Assembly (NCBI RefSeq): GCF_900115685.1
Contig: NZ_FOXJ01000001.1
Location: 3,071,796-3,135,795 of the forward strand
Length of the DNA stretch: 64,000 bases
Direction: 5' to 3'
Source of the DNA: Variovorax sp. 770b2
GTDB lineage: Bacteria > Pseudomonadota > Gammaproteobacteria > Burkholderiales > Burkholderiaceae_C
Shown in pieces: positions 48,959-56,334 of this stretch. Positions within the stretch are counted from its first letter, which is position 1. Each line of letters begins with the position of its first letter. The translations under genes were made by a program, and so were the position numbers. The notes below the pieces were generated by a model, which was not told where the DNA came from, made no database searches, and saw only the letters and a list, made by a program, of their open reading frames with translations.

Positions 48959-49476
48959 AGGAACTCATCGACCAGATGCTGGAGATCGCGCGCACCGAAG
49001 TCGGCACGCGCGAAGCGGCCGTCAACAACACGGGCGCCCGCATCGTCGAATACCAGGGCGCCACCTGGCTCGCACCCGGCGCGTGGCCGTGGTGCGCGGC
49101 CTTCACCGCGTGGGTGATGCGCGAGTGGCTGGAGAACGAGGCCGTTCGCGAAGCACTGCACCTCGATACGTTCTCGCTCGCCGACAAATGGCGCTGCCGC
49201 GACGCGAGCGCCTTCGGCTGGGAGAAGTGGGCGCGCCAACGCAAGCTGCAGGTGCTCGACGAAACGCAGAAGGCCCGCGCGGGCGACTTCGTGGTGTTCG
49301 ACTTCTCGCACATCGGCATCGTCACCGACGACCAGCCGCTCGCCAGCCGCAAGCTCGCCACCATCGAAGGCAACACCAACGGCAAGGGCGAACGCGACAG
49401 CGTGACGGGCGACGGCGTGTGGGTCAAGCAGCGCGTGCCGACCCTGGCCAAGAGCTACATCCGCATCTTCAGCTGA
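48955..49476 (+). CDS. CHAP-domain peptidoglycan amidase/endopeptidase-like protein
   Basis: The 173-residue protein consists of one NlpC/P60-CHAP-type cysteine hydrolase domain. Cys47 in WPWCAAFTAWVM, His119 in FSHIGIV and Asn140 in IEGNTN form the expected catalytic set. No signal peptide is visible, so it would need another route out or acts inside, perhaps as a toxin-like or phage-derived endolysin. Coupled translation with the membrane protein upstream supports a shared role. Confidence 0.72.
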   Translation: MKELIDQMLEIARTEVGTREAAVNNTGARIVEYQGATWLAPGAWPWCAAFTAWVMREWLENEAVREALHLDTFSLADKWRCRDASAFGWEKWARQRKLQVLDETQKARAGDFVVFDFSHIGIVTDDQPLASRKLATIEGNTNGKGERDSVTGDGVWVKQRVPTLAKSYIRIFS

Positions 49477-49603
49477 CCCGCCGGCCTCGCCGCTTGTGGG
49501 TCATGCCCGACACGGGCAGCAGCGCGCGGACGACACAGACGGTTGCATCACCGGCGCAGGGTAGGTCATCGCAGACCGTCAGGGACCGTTGAAGGAGTCA
49601 GGC

Positions 49604-49621
49604 GTGACGTCGGCGCCTTGA
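49604..49621 (+). CDS. Five-codon leader ORF overlapping the DUF3300 start
   Basis: GTG at 49604 follows a strong AAGGAG site by 7 bp and reads MTSAP before TGA at 49619-49621, which overlaps the ATG at 49621 (TGATG). It may bring ribosomes to the DUF3300 start by termination-reinitiation. Very short, so chance cannot be excluded. Confidence 0.35.
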   Translation: MTSAP

Positions 49622-51681
49622 TGGAACTCCAGATGAACCTCCAACGTCCCCCTCTTCCACGGCCTCTTCCCCGATTGCTCGCGATCTCAGTGTGCGTGGG
49701 CGCACTCGCCCTCGCAGGCTGCGACAAGGCCGCGCCACCGAGCCCTGCTGCGGCCATGGACCCGGCCATCTCGATGCCTGCGCCCACCGTGCCGCAGGCA
49801 CCCGCCGCTGCGCCTGCGGCACCGGTGCCGGTCGCCTACACGCCACCATCGGCAGAGCAGCTCTACCAGCTGGTCGCGCCCATCGCGCTCTACCCCGACA
49901 AGCTGGTCGCGCAGATCCTCGCCGGTGCCACCTACCCCGAGCAGATCGCCGCCGCGCACGAGTGGCTCGGGCAGAACAAATCGCTCAAGGCCGGCCCGCT
50001 TGCCGATGCGGCCAACCAGCAGCCGTGGGACCCGAGCGTGAAGTCGCTCACCGCCTTTCGCCCCGTGCTCGACCAGCTCGCGGGCAACGTCGCGTGGACC
50101 GAATCGCTCGGCAAGGCCTACTACAACGACCCGGCCGACGTGATGAACGCGATCCAGGTCATGCGGCAGCGCGCATCGGCCGCAGGCCGCCTGAAGAACA
50201 ACAACAGGCTGCGCGTCGCGAGCGCCGCCGCGCCGCGCGACTACGTGCCGGCACCGGACATGCAGCCGGTGTACGGCGGCCCCGCCATCATCGAGCCGCC
50301 GCAGCAGCTGATCACCATCGAACCCGTGCAGCCCGACGTGGTGTACGTGCCCAGCTACGACCCGCAGGTGATCTACGGCGAGCCCCTGCCCGTCTACCCC
50401 GGCTACGCCTATGCGCCGCCACCCGTGGAGGTCGCGCCGGGCTACAGCCGCGGCCAGGTCGCCGCGGCCGGCGCGCTGGCGTTCGGCACGGGCGTGATCG
50501 TGGGCGCGGCGCTGGAGCGCCACGGCTGGGGCTGGAACTCATGGAACATGAACTGGGGCGCGCCGCGCGATCGCAGGCATGGCCGCGATCATGATCGCGA
50601 CCGCGTCGCGCAACCGGCCTTCGCGCGGCCCGCAGTGATCTACAACAACAGCACGTACATCTCGCGCTCGACCACGGTGGTCAACAGCAACGTGCGGAAC
50701 GTCTACAACAACGATCGCGGCGACCGCAACGGCGGGCCGCGTGGCATGCCGCCCGGCGCGCCGCCGCCCAACTTTGCGCAGCAGCAGCAAGCGCAGTTCG
50801 CGCAGCAGCAACAGCAACAGCAACAACAGCAGGCGCGGCAGCAGCAGGCCTTGGCACAACAACAGCAGCAGTCGCAACAGCAAGCCCAGCAACGTGCGCA
50901 GCAGCAGGCTCAACAACAACAGCGACAACAGGCGCAGCAGTTGCAGGCCCAGCAAGTTCAACAACAGCAGCAACAGGCCCGGCAGGCGCAACAGCAGCAA
51001 CGGCAGCAGGACCAGGTCCGGCGCCAGCAAGCGCAGCAGGCACAGCAACAGGCCCAGCAGCAGGCGCGCGCCGCCAATCAGCAGCAACCGCAGCAGCAAC
51101 AGGCCCGCCTCCAGCAACAGCAACAGCAGGATCAACTGCGGCGCCAGCAGATGGAACAGCAACAGCAGGCACGCGCCGCGAGCCAGCAAGCCCAGCAACA
51201 GCAGCAGCGCGCACTGCAGGATCGGCAGCGCCAGCAGCAGCAGCAGCAGCAATCTCACCAGGCGCAGCAAGCCCAGCAGGACCAGTCACGGCGCCAGCAG
51301 ATGCAGCAGCAACAGCAGGCGCAACAACAAGCCCAAGCCCAAGCCCGCGCGGCCCAGCAGCAACAGGCCCAACAACAGCAGATGCAGCGGCAGCAGGCGC
51401 AGCAACAACAACAACGCCAGCAGCAGGAGCAAGCGCGCCGCCAGCAGCAGCAACAACAGATGCAGCAACAGGCCCAGGCCGCACGCGCACAGCAGCAACA
51501 GGCGATGCAACAACAGCAGCAGCAACGCCAGCAGCAGGCGCAGCAACAGCAGCAGGCCCATCAGGCGCAACAGGCCCAGATGCGCCAGCAGCAACAGCAA
51601 CAACAAGCTCAACAGCAAGCCGCTGCGGCCGCGGCCCGCCGTCCACCGGGCCGCCCCGGCGAACCACGCCAGCAGCCCTGA
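49621..51681 (+). CDS. DUF3300 lipoprotein with very long glutamine-rich C-terminus
   Basis: The predicted protein has 686 residues (682 if it starts at the ATG 49633). Lipobox LALAGC with Cys34 is followed by a Pro/Ala linker, then the DUF3300 domain (residues about 75-280: PIALYPDKLVAQILAGATYP, WDPSVKSLTAFRPVLDQL, VVYVPSYDPQVIYG). A Gly/Ala transmembrane-like stretch near residue 285 precedes an Arg/Asn-rich linker. Residues about 387-668 are made almost only of Gln, Ala and Arg in runs such as QQQQQQQQQQ, encoded by mixed CAG/CAA. The tail is far longer than in typical DUF3300 proteins. Probably outer-membrane attached; function unknown. Confidence 0.8.
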   Translation: MELQMNLQRPPLPRPLPRLLAISVCVGALALAGCDKAAPPSPAAAMDPAISMPAPTVPQAPAAAPAAPVPVAYTPPSAEQLYQLVAPIALYPDKLVAQILAGATYPEQIAAAHEWLGQNKSLKAGPLADAANQQPWDPSVKSLTAFRPVLDQLAGNVAWTESLGKAYYNDPADVMNAIQVMRQRASAAGRLKNNNRLRVASAAAPRDYVPAPDMQPVYGGPAIIEPPQQLITIEPVQPDVVYVPSYDPQVIYGEPLPVYPGYAYAPPPVEVAPGYSRGQVAAAGALAFGTGVIVGAALERHGWGWNSWNMNWGAPRDRRHGRDHDRDRVAQPAFARPAVIYNNSTYISRSTTVVNSNVRNVYNNDRGDRNGGPRGMPPGAPPPNFAQQQQAQFAQQQQQQQQQQARQQQALAQQQQQSQQQAQQRAQQQAQQQQRQQAQQLQAQQVQQQQQQARQAQQQQRQQDQVRRQQAQQAQQQAQQQARAANQQQPQQQQARLQQQQQQDQLRRQQMEQQQQARAASQQAQQQQQRALQDRQRQQQQQQQSHQAQQAQQDQSRRQQMQQQQQAQQQAQAQARAAQQQQAQQQQMQRQQAQQQQQRQQQEQARRQQQQQQMQQQAQAARAQQQQAMQQQQQQRQQQAQQQQQAHQAQQAQMRQQQQQQQAQQQAAAAAARRPPGRPGEPRQQP

Positions 51682-51705
51682 GGCCGGCGGCTTCGGCGAC
51701 GCCTG

Positions 51706-52974
51706 TTACTGCTTGCCGATCTCGGTCAGCAGGCGCGTGACCAGGTAGATGCGCGGCACGATCGAATCGACCTCGATGTACTCGTCGCGTGCGTGGTAGC
51801 CGAAGCCCGCGAGGCCGAAGCTCTCGACCACCGTGGCCTTGCCCGAGCGGCCCGCATAGCCCGCGTCGGTGCCGCCGCCGGTCATCGGCGTGAGCGCGAG
51901 GTCGCGGTCGATTTCCTTGTAGATCGCCTGCGCCTTCTCGGCCAATGCGCGGCCCTTCGCGCCTGCCACGAACGCCGGGCGGCCGACCTCGACCTTCACC
52001 GTCGTCTCCGTGTCGGGAATCAGCTTGCCGCTCGCGATCTTGGCCTGCAGCACTTCGTTGAGCTTTTTCTCGGCGCCCGGCTGCGTGATGCGGATGTCGC
52101 CCAGCGCCTGCGCCTTCTCGGTGATCTGGTTGATCGGGCCGATGGCGCGCGCCACGGTCCAGTTGAGCGTCACGCCCGGAATGTCCTTGGCGAGGTCCTT
52201 GGTCTGCAGCATCTGGTACGACAGCTCGTACAGCGCATTGCGGCCCAGCTCGGGCGCGGCGCCCGCGTGCGCTGCGCGGCCCTTCACCTCCATCGTGGCC
52301 TGCGCGATGCCGGCCGCGCCCAGCAGCAGCGACTCGCCCTTGGCCACCGACTTGGCGGCCGTCGGCTCGAACGACAGCACCGTGTCGTGCAGGTCGGCCG
52401 TGGTGGCGATGAGTTCGCCCGAGCCCATCGAGCCCACTTCTTCGTCGGGGTTCACCAGCACGGTGAGCGTGTCGTAGTCGCGCCAGCCCGCATCGGCCAG
52501 GATCTTGAGCGAGGCCAGCATCACCGCGATGCCGCCCTTGTCGTCGGCGATGCCGGGGCCGTAGATGCGGTTGCCGTCCACCTTGTAGGGCTGGCTGCCG
52601 AGGATGCCCGCCGCATACACCGTGTCCATGTGGCCCTGCAGCATGATCTTGCGCTTGCCGGTGCCCTTGAGCGTGCCGATGACGATGTCGGCGCCCGCGC
52701 CGGCTTCTGTCTTGCGGCGCTCGGTCTTGAAACCCGCGGCCTTCAGGCGCCCCTCGATCACGTCGGCCATCTTGAGCAGGCCCTCGACGTTCAGGCTGCC
52801 CGATTCGATCTGCACCATCTCCTTCAGGTTGTCGATGACGGCGGGCTGCGCCTTCTCTGCGGCGGCGAGCAGCTTCGCGTCGGGCGCGGCCTGCGCGGCG
52901 GCGGCACCCAGGGCGAGGCCGCAGGCCAGTGCGACGGAGCGCAGGGCGAAGAAGGACGAGGAGCGCGTGGTCAT
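51706..52974 (-). CDS. Exported M20-family metallopeptidase (glutamate carboxypeptidase / CPG2-like)
   Basis: The 422-residue enzyme has a signal peptide (cleavage near AQAAP, residue about 30). It is a two-zinc M20 hydrolase like carboxypeptidase G2, removing C-terminal glutamate from folates or peptides. Ligands are visible in LQGHMDTVY (His), GPGIADDKGG (bridging Asp), NPDEEVGSMG (catalytic Glu pair), SFEPT and FGYHARDEYIE (second His). A dimerisation domain lies between. It is divergent from the structured leader at 53064. Function in vivo is probably peptide or folate scavenging. Confidence 0.88.
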   Translation of the reverse strand: MTTRSSSFFALRSVALACGLALGAAAAQAAPDAKLLAAAEKAQPAVIDNLKEMVQIESGSLNVEGLLKMADVIEGRLKAAGFKTERRKTEAGAGADIVIGTLKGTGKRKIMLQGHMDTVYAAGILGSQPYKVDGNRIYGPGIADDKGGIAVMLASLKILADAGWRDYDTLTVLVNPDEEVGSMGSGELIATTADLHDTVLSFEPTAAKSVAKGESLLLGAAGIAQATMEVKGRAAHAGAAPELGRNALYELSYQMLQTKDLAKDIPGVTLNWTVARAIGPINQITEKAQALGDIRITQPGAEKKLNEVLQAKIASGKLIPDTETTVKVEVGRPAFVAGAKGRALAEKAQAIYKEIDRDLALTPMTGGGTDAGYAGRSGKATVVESFGLAGFGYHARDEYIEVDSIVPRIYLVTRLLTEIGKQ

Positions 52975-53063
52975 GATGGTTCTCTTTACTCGAAGTGAAT
53001 GGCGGGAAACAGCATAGCGAGCCGCTGGTGGAACGCGGCGCAAATTGGCGACAGTGCGATGAC

Positions 53064-53093
53064 TTGACGGGCGTTGTCGAGAACGCGTACATT
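53064..53093 (+). promoter_or_regulatory. Sigma70 promoter for the structured leader / small RNA
   Basis: TTGACG (53064-53069) and TACATT (53088-53093) are separated by 18 bp. Transcription would begin near 53100, right before three consecutive hairpins. Confidence 0.6.
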
Positions 53094-53099
53094 GCCCCT

Positions 53100-53188
53100 G
53101 CTTCGTGATGAACGAAGTCGGGATTGGCGTCCCGCTGACATCTGCGACGAAAGCCGCAGTTACCGCACACAGGGTCTGCGGCTTTTTC
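53100..53188 (+). ncRNA. Candidate structured small RNA or leader of about 88 nt
   Basis: Downstream of the promoter lie hairpin 1 CTTCGT-N5-ACGAAG (53101-53117), hairpin 2 CGGGA-TTGGCG-TCCCG (53119-53134) and a terminator hairpin (53151-53184) with a T-run. The segment could be a free small RNA or the terminated form of the leader of the gene at 53340. A short ORF beginning at the ATG 53108 runs through the terminator and makes a leader-peptide mechanism possible. No known RNA family was recognised. Confidence 0.45.
53151..53188 (+). terminator. Intrinsic terminator in the 53100 leader
   Basis: AAGCCGCAG (53151-53159) pairs with CTGCGGCTT (53176-53184) and is followed by a T-run to 53187. 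It lies 152 bp upstream of the 116-residue gene, so it would be an attenuator for that gene or the end of a small RNA. Confidence 0.75.
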
Positions 53189-53286
53189 GTTCCTGCTTCC
53201 TTTTTTAGGCGGCTCGAATGGGAGGGCTCGCGCCCTGCCGGTTTTCGCAAGATGTCCCGGTACGCCAACCCGTTCGAGCTGCCGCC

Positions 53287-53302
53287 CCCGATTGGCGTCG
53301 GG
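53287..53302 (+). promoter_or_regulatory. Second copy of the TTGGCG-loop hairpin
   Basis: CCCGA-TTGGCG-TCGGG has the same 10-base core GATTGGCGTC as the hairpin at 53119-53134, but the outer three base pairs differ in a compensatory way (CGG/CCG versus CCC/GGG). It lies 37 bp before the ATG at 53340, between terminator and ribosome site. Confidence 0.5.
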
Positions 53303-53339
53303 TGCGTCGGTTGTTGCAAATCGACATCTTGGGAGGCCC

Positions 53340-53690
53340 ATGGCCAAAACTACAAACGCGAGCACCGACACCGGCTGCTCTGGCACGTCTTCTTCTCTTC
53401 CCGCCGTTCAGTTCAAGCCCTTCGAATGGGTTCAGAGCGAAGGGCTCGACGTTTCCCGGCAGCGCCGCGCCTCATTCCTGAACGACGCGCGCGACGTGGT
53501 GCAAGGCACACAGACGCTGGCCCAACTGCTCAACTGGGACGAAGACCGGCGCGAAGAGGCGGCGACCGATGCGGGCCCCGCGCCGCTATTCAACGCGTGC
53601 CAGCGCGAATCGCTGCAGCGGCTTCTCGCGGCATCGCTGGGCCTGCTGCACGCGCGGATCGAAGAGCAGTGCGATGCACTGACGCCGTAG
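53340..53690 (+). CDS. Small protein of unknown function
   Basis: The predicted protein has 116 residues. A GGGAGG ribosome site 3 bp before the ATG at 53340 supports this start. The N-terminal 20 residues are Thr/Ser-rich. The rest is mostly helical, with FLNDARDVVQGTQTLAQLLNW and LFNACQRESLQRLLAASLGLL as amphipathic helices. No membrane segment or recognised domain was found. The gene sits behind a structured leader with a terminator and a duplicated hairpin, which suggests tight expression control. It may be a phasin-like or regulatory protein, but nothing specific supports this. Confidence 0.6.
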   Translation: MAKTTNASTDTGCSGTSSSLPAVQFKPFEWVQSEGLDVSRQRRASFLNDARDVVQGTQTLAQLLNWDEDRREEAATDAGPAPLFNACQRESLQRLLAASLGLLHARIEEQCDALTP

Positions 53691-53816
53691 TTCATTCATC
53701 TGATTCACTTCCACACCGACGGCTGTCAGGTTCAGTCCCGTGGATGCGCGCGACGATGGTGCCCTCGGGCCCACGGATATAGGCGAGCCGGCAGGATGTC
53801 CGTACTGCATCTGGTC

Positions 53817-53857
53817 AAAAAAAAGCCCCTGCCGCCCGACAAGCAGACGACAGGGGC
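53817..53857 (-). terminator. Intrinsic terminator of the extra tuf gene
   Basis: On the minus strand GCCCCTG/CAGGGGC (53857-53851 with 53831-53825) closes a 19-base loop and is followed by a run of eight T. It lies about 20 bp after the EF-Tu stop codon. Confidence 0.8.
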
Positions 53858-53875
53858 AAGGGCTGCATCAGCCTT

Positions 53876-55069
53876 TCAGCCGAGCACCTCGGTCACGATG
53901 CCGGCGCCGACGGTCTTGCCGCCTTCGCGCATGGCGAACCGCATGCCGTTCTCGATGGCCACGGGCTTGTTCAGCTCGAAGCTGATCTGCGCCTGTGCAC
54001 CCGGCTTGACCAAGCCGGTCTCGGTCTCGACGCGAATGACACCCGTCACGTCGGTCGTGCCGAAGAAGAACTGCGGCTGGTAGCCGGAGCCGAACGGGGT
54101 ATGGCGACCGCCTTCGTCCTTGCTGAGCACGAAGATCTGTGCACGCCCCGTCCGGTACGGCTTCAGCGCACCGGGCTTCACGACCACTTGGCCACGCACG
54201 ACATCGTCGCGCTTGACCCCGCGCAGCAGCAGGCCGACGTTCATGCCGGCGCGCCCCTCGGCGACGTCCTTGTGGAAGGACTGCACGCCGGTGACGACCA
54301 CCTTTTCGTCGCCGACCGAGCTGAGCCCGACGATCTCCAGGTTGTCGCCGACACGGATCACACCGCGTTCGACACGGCCGCTGATCACGGTGCCGCGGCC
54401 CGTGATGGTGTGCACACCTTCGACGGGCATCATGAACGGCGCGTCGTAGTCGCGCACCGGATCGGGAATTCCCGAGTCCAAGGCGTTCACGAGTTCGACG
54501 ATGCATTGCACGTCGAGCCCTTCGAGGTCGCCGCGTTCGGCGGCGGCCAGGGCCTTCAGCGCGCTGCCGAAAACGAAGCGGGCATCGTGATATCCGTGCG
54601 CCGCCAGCAGCGCGCCGATTTCCATTTCGATCAGCTGCTCGATCTCCGCGCGATCGCTGTCGGCCACGAGGTCCATCTTGTTCACGAACACCACCATGTG
54701 GCCGACGTTCACCTGACGCGCCAGCAGCACATGCTCGATGGTCTGCCGCGCGGCGCCTTCGGTGCCGTCCACCAGCAGGATCGCGCCGTCCATCTGCGAA
54801 GCGCCGGTGATCATGTTCTTGATGTAGTCGGCGTGCCCCGGGCAGTCGATGTGCGCGTAGTGACGGCTGTCCGATTCGTACTCGACGTGCGAGGTATTGA
54901 TCGTGATGCCGCGCTCGCGCTCTTCCTTCGCGTTGTCGATCTGCCCATAGGACAGCGCACGGCCGCCAATGCGCGAGGCCTGCACGAACGTCAGCGCAGC
55001 CGTCAGCGTCGTCTTGCCATGGTCGACGTGACCGATGGTTCCGACATTCACATGAACTTTGTTCATCAT
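53876..55069 (-). CDS. Divergent paralogue of elongation factor Tu
   Basis: This 397-residue GTPase has EF-Tu domain order and length. G1 is GHVDHGKT (13-20), G2 RGITINT (53-59), G3 DCPGHAD (75-81, with catalytic His79), G4 NKMD (130-133), and the C-terminal [11 protein letters not shown] and [15 protein letters not shown] are kept. It differs at many positions from the near-invariant betaproteobacterial EF-Tu. The N-terminal MAKGKFERTKP segment is replaced by MMNK, and the LVCSAADGPMPQTREH stretch becomes [16 protein letters not shown]. It is not in a str operon (no rpsL, rpsG, fusA). A GGAG site 6 bp upstream supports the ATG at 55069. It may be a stress or antibiotic/toxin-tolerant EF-Tu; this is inference. 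Confidence 0.85.
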   Translation of the reverse strand: MMNKVHVNVGTIGHVDHGKTTLTAALTFVQASRIGGRALSYGQIDNAKEERERGITINTSHVEYESDSRHYAHIDCPGHADYIKNMITGASQMDGAILLVDGTEGAARQTIEHVLLARQVNVGHMVVFVNKMDLVADSDRAEIEQLIEMEIGALLAAHGYHDARFVFGSALKALAAAERGDLEGLDVQCIVELVNALDSGIPDPVRDYDAPFMMPVEGVHTITGRGTVISGRVERGVIRVGDNLEIVGLSSVGDEKVVVTGVQSFHKDVAEGRAGMNVGLLLRGVKRDDVVRGQVVVKPGALKPYRTGRAQIFVLSKDEGGRHTPFGSGYQPQFFFGTTDVTGVIRVETETGLVKPGAQAQISFELNKPVAIENGMRFAMREGGKTVGAGIVTEVLG

Positions 55070-55180
55070 GGTTTTCTCCAGTTTGAGGATTAAAAACCGG
55101 CTCGATCCGCTGGCCAGGCGAAAGAGTCGGCGGGTTGTCGGCGCGCGCGCGCCAAACTCGCGGTGCCCGCCGTGCGGGCG

Positions 55181-55221
55181 AAAAAAAAGCCTGCGGGGTG
55201 GACCACCCGACAGGCTTTTTT
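55181..55221 (-). terminator. Intrinsic terminator/attenuator upstream of the extra tuf gene
   Basis: GCCTG at 55189-55193 pairs with CAGGC at 55211-55215, and an inner GGGTGG/CCACCC pairing extends the stem. A-run and T-run on both sides make it active in both directions. It lies 112 bp before the EF-Tu start, so EF-Tu transcripts must read through it. Confidence 0.75.
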
Positions 55222-55237
55222 CTTGCCTGAAGGATGA

Positions 55238-55263
55238 CCTCCAGGCGCACAAGGGCCTGGAGG
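55238..55263 (-). promoter_or_regulatory. CCTCCAGG hairpin of leader unit 2
   Basis: CCTCCAGG (55238-55245) and CCTGGAGG (55256-55263) form a perfect 8-bp stem with a 10-base loop, directly after the stop codon of the small ORF at 55349-55266 and before the terminator. It may act as an anti-terminator or pause hairpin. Confidence 0.5.
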
Positions 55264-55265
55264 CT

Positions 55266-55349
55266 CTACACGAACCACTCCACGGAAGCGACGCACAACA
55301 CCGCGCTGGCAGCGCGTGCGGCGAAAACAAGTTCTCGTTCGAGGCTCAT
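55266..55349 (-). CDS. 27-codon leader ORF, unit 2
   Basis: An ATG at 55349 preceded by GGAG (8-base spacer) opens a 27-residue hydrophobic peptide beginning MSLERELVF and ending VEWFV, stop TAG followed by AGCC. It sits just upstream of the CCTCCAGG hairpin and the terminator. It is too short for similarity to be judged, but its position suggests a regulatory leader peptide. Confidence 0.4.
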   Translation of the reverse strand: MSLERELVFAARAASAVLCVASVEWFV

Positions 55350-55379
55350 GTCCAAATCTCCAGTTGAGCAGGCAGAAAA

Positions 55380-55411
55380 CAAAAAACCCGGTGGCTTGAG
55401 GCCTACCGGGT
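55380..55411 (-). terminator. Intrinsic terminator of leader unit 1
   Basis: On the minus strand ACCCGGT-A-GGC pairs with GCC-ACCGGGT (55411-55386), followed by a run of T. It ends unit 1 of the tandem leader arrangement upstream of the extra tuf gene. Confidence 0.72.
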
Positions 55412-55452
55412 CTTGTGGAACTCAGGAGGCCAAGCCTCCAGGTGCAAAGGCT

Positions 55453-55545
55453 CTATGAAAACAATTCGGCGCCAAAAGAGCGCAGCGAAGTCGCCGCGGC
55501 TGTGCGGGTCGTCGATGCGTCTTGCGTTGTCTGGAATTGCTTCAT
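55453..55545 (-). CDS. 30-codon leader ORF, unit 1
   Basis: An ATG at 55545 opens a 30-residue Thr/Ala-rich peptide beginning MKQFQTTQD and ending GAELFS, stop TAG again followed by AGCC, as in unit 2. A GGAGGC/GCCTCC hairpin (55425-55439) and a terminator follow it. No strong Shine-Dalgarno is seen. It is supported mainly by the repeat of the whole unit. Confidence 0.35.
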   Translation of the reverse strand: MKQFQTTQDASTTRTAAATSLRSFGAELFS

Positions 55546-55821
55546 GGGGCTCGTGCGGCTGGCCGCAACGTGATGGTTGATCTTTGGGGGTCGGAGGCTA
55601 ACACCGCTCCAACGATCCGACAACAGGAGCGTTGCACGCGAGCACCACCAGGTGTGCGCCGCGCTTCATCGCAAATGTCGGCAGGCCGCGTTCGTGGCGC
55701 TGTGGCACAGATCACGTCAGAACGCGGGCCAAGAGCAGCCAGCCAGCTTCAAGGCAGAATCCGCCCGATAGCAGTCATGCAAGGCAACGCATCGTGCCGC
55801 GCCAGTTCACGAGGAGCGCTC

Positions 55822-56226
55822 ATGGCAGTGGGAGTGACGGCAGGGTCAATCACGAACGAACTCGGTGCGCCATCGTTCGTTCACTCGTTCTTCTCGACCA
55901 TCAGCGCGCATTGCGAACCCGACGGGTGGGGCAGCCAGTTCCCGCATCTGATGAACGAGCTTTACCAAGGACACCTGCCTCATGGGAACGCCTTGCGCGC
56001 GCTCGATGAACTGCGGCTGGCAAAAGCCACGCTGGGCAAATTGCCTCCTTCAGCCGTGGTGTGGGACATCGAGAACCGCCAGGCCAGACCTCCGTGGGGA
56101 AACAACATCGCATCGCACATCACGAGCCTGGGCAATTACACAAGCAGCGGGCGTGACGTGTTCGATGTTCTCGAGCGAGCTCTTGCAGCTTCGGCCCAAG
56201 AGCGGCGGGATGCCGTCCTTCAGTGA
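55822..56226 (+). CDS. Orphan Imm70-family immunity protein
   Basis: The 134-residue cytosolic protein starts at an ATG 5 bp after GAGGAG. TAGSITNELGAPSFVHSFFSTI, GWGSQFPHLMNELYQG and RPPWGNNIASHITSLGNY with SGRDVFDVLERAL match my recollection of the Imm70 family from polymorphic toxin systems. Such proteins bind and block a cognate C-terminal toxin. No toxin, Rhs, Cdi or T6SS gene is in the window, so it is an orphan, possibly giving protection against neighbours. Base composition here is lower in GC than the surroundings, in line with transfer. Confidence 0.7.
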   Translation: MAVGVTAGSITNELGAPSFVHSFFSTISAHCEPDGWGSQFPHLMNELYQGHLPHGNALRALDELRLAKATLGKLPPSAVVWDIENRQARPPWGNNIASHITSLGNYTSSGRDVFDVLERALAASAQERRDAVLQ

Positions 56227-56334
56227 CAGGTTTCCGTCGACTGGATGCCGACTTTCGACGCGCATGACGGGTGACGGCCAGGAGCAGTTGGAAGGTCAGT
56301 GACTTATAAAAAAATGCAGTCGAAGGAGGTTTGA

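Noticed and set aside
50539..51618. Long leucine-rich ORFs on the minus strand opposite the glutamine-rich tail
   Set aside because: They are the antisense of CAG/CAA runs (CTG/TTG), lack a ribosome site and look like no membrane protein; pure shadows of the DUF3300 gene.
50779..51625. Possible CRISPR or minisatellite array in the CAG/CAA region
   Set aside because: There is no fixed repeat unit with unique spacers; it is low-complexity coding sequence.
53108..53230. Small gene starting at the ATG 53108
   Set aside because: The frame runs straight through the terminator hairpin and has no ribosome site; kept only as a possible leader peptide in the leader finding.
55585..55640. Integron attC-like site (GCTAACACCGCTCC ... 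GGAGCGTTGC)
   Set aside because: The complementary CGCTCC/GGAGCG arms exist, but the GTTRRRY and RYYYAAC core sites do not fit and no integrase or cassette array is present.
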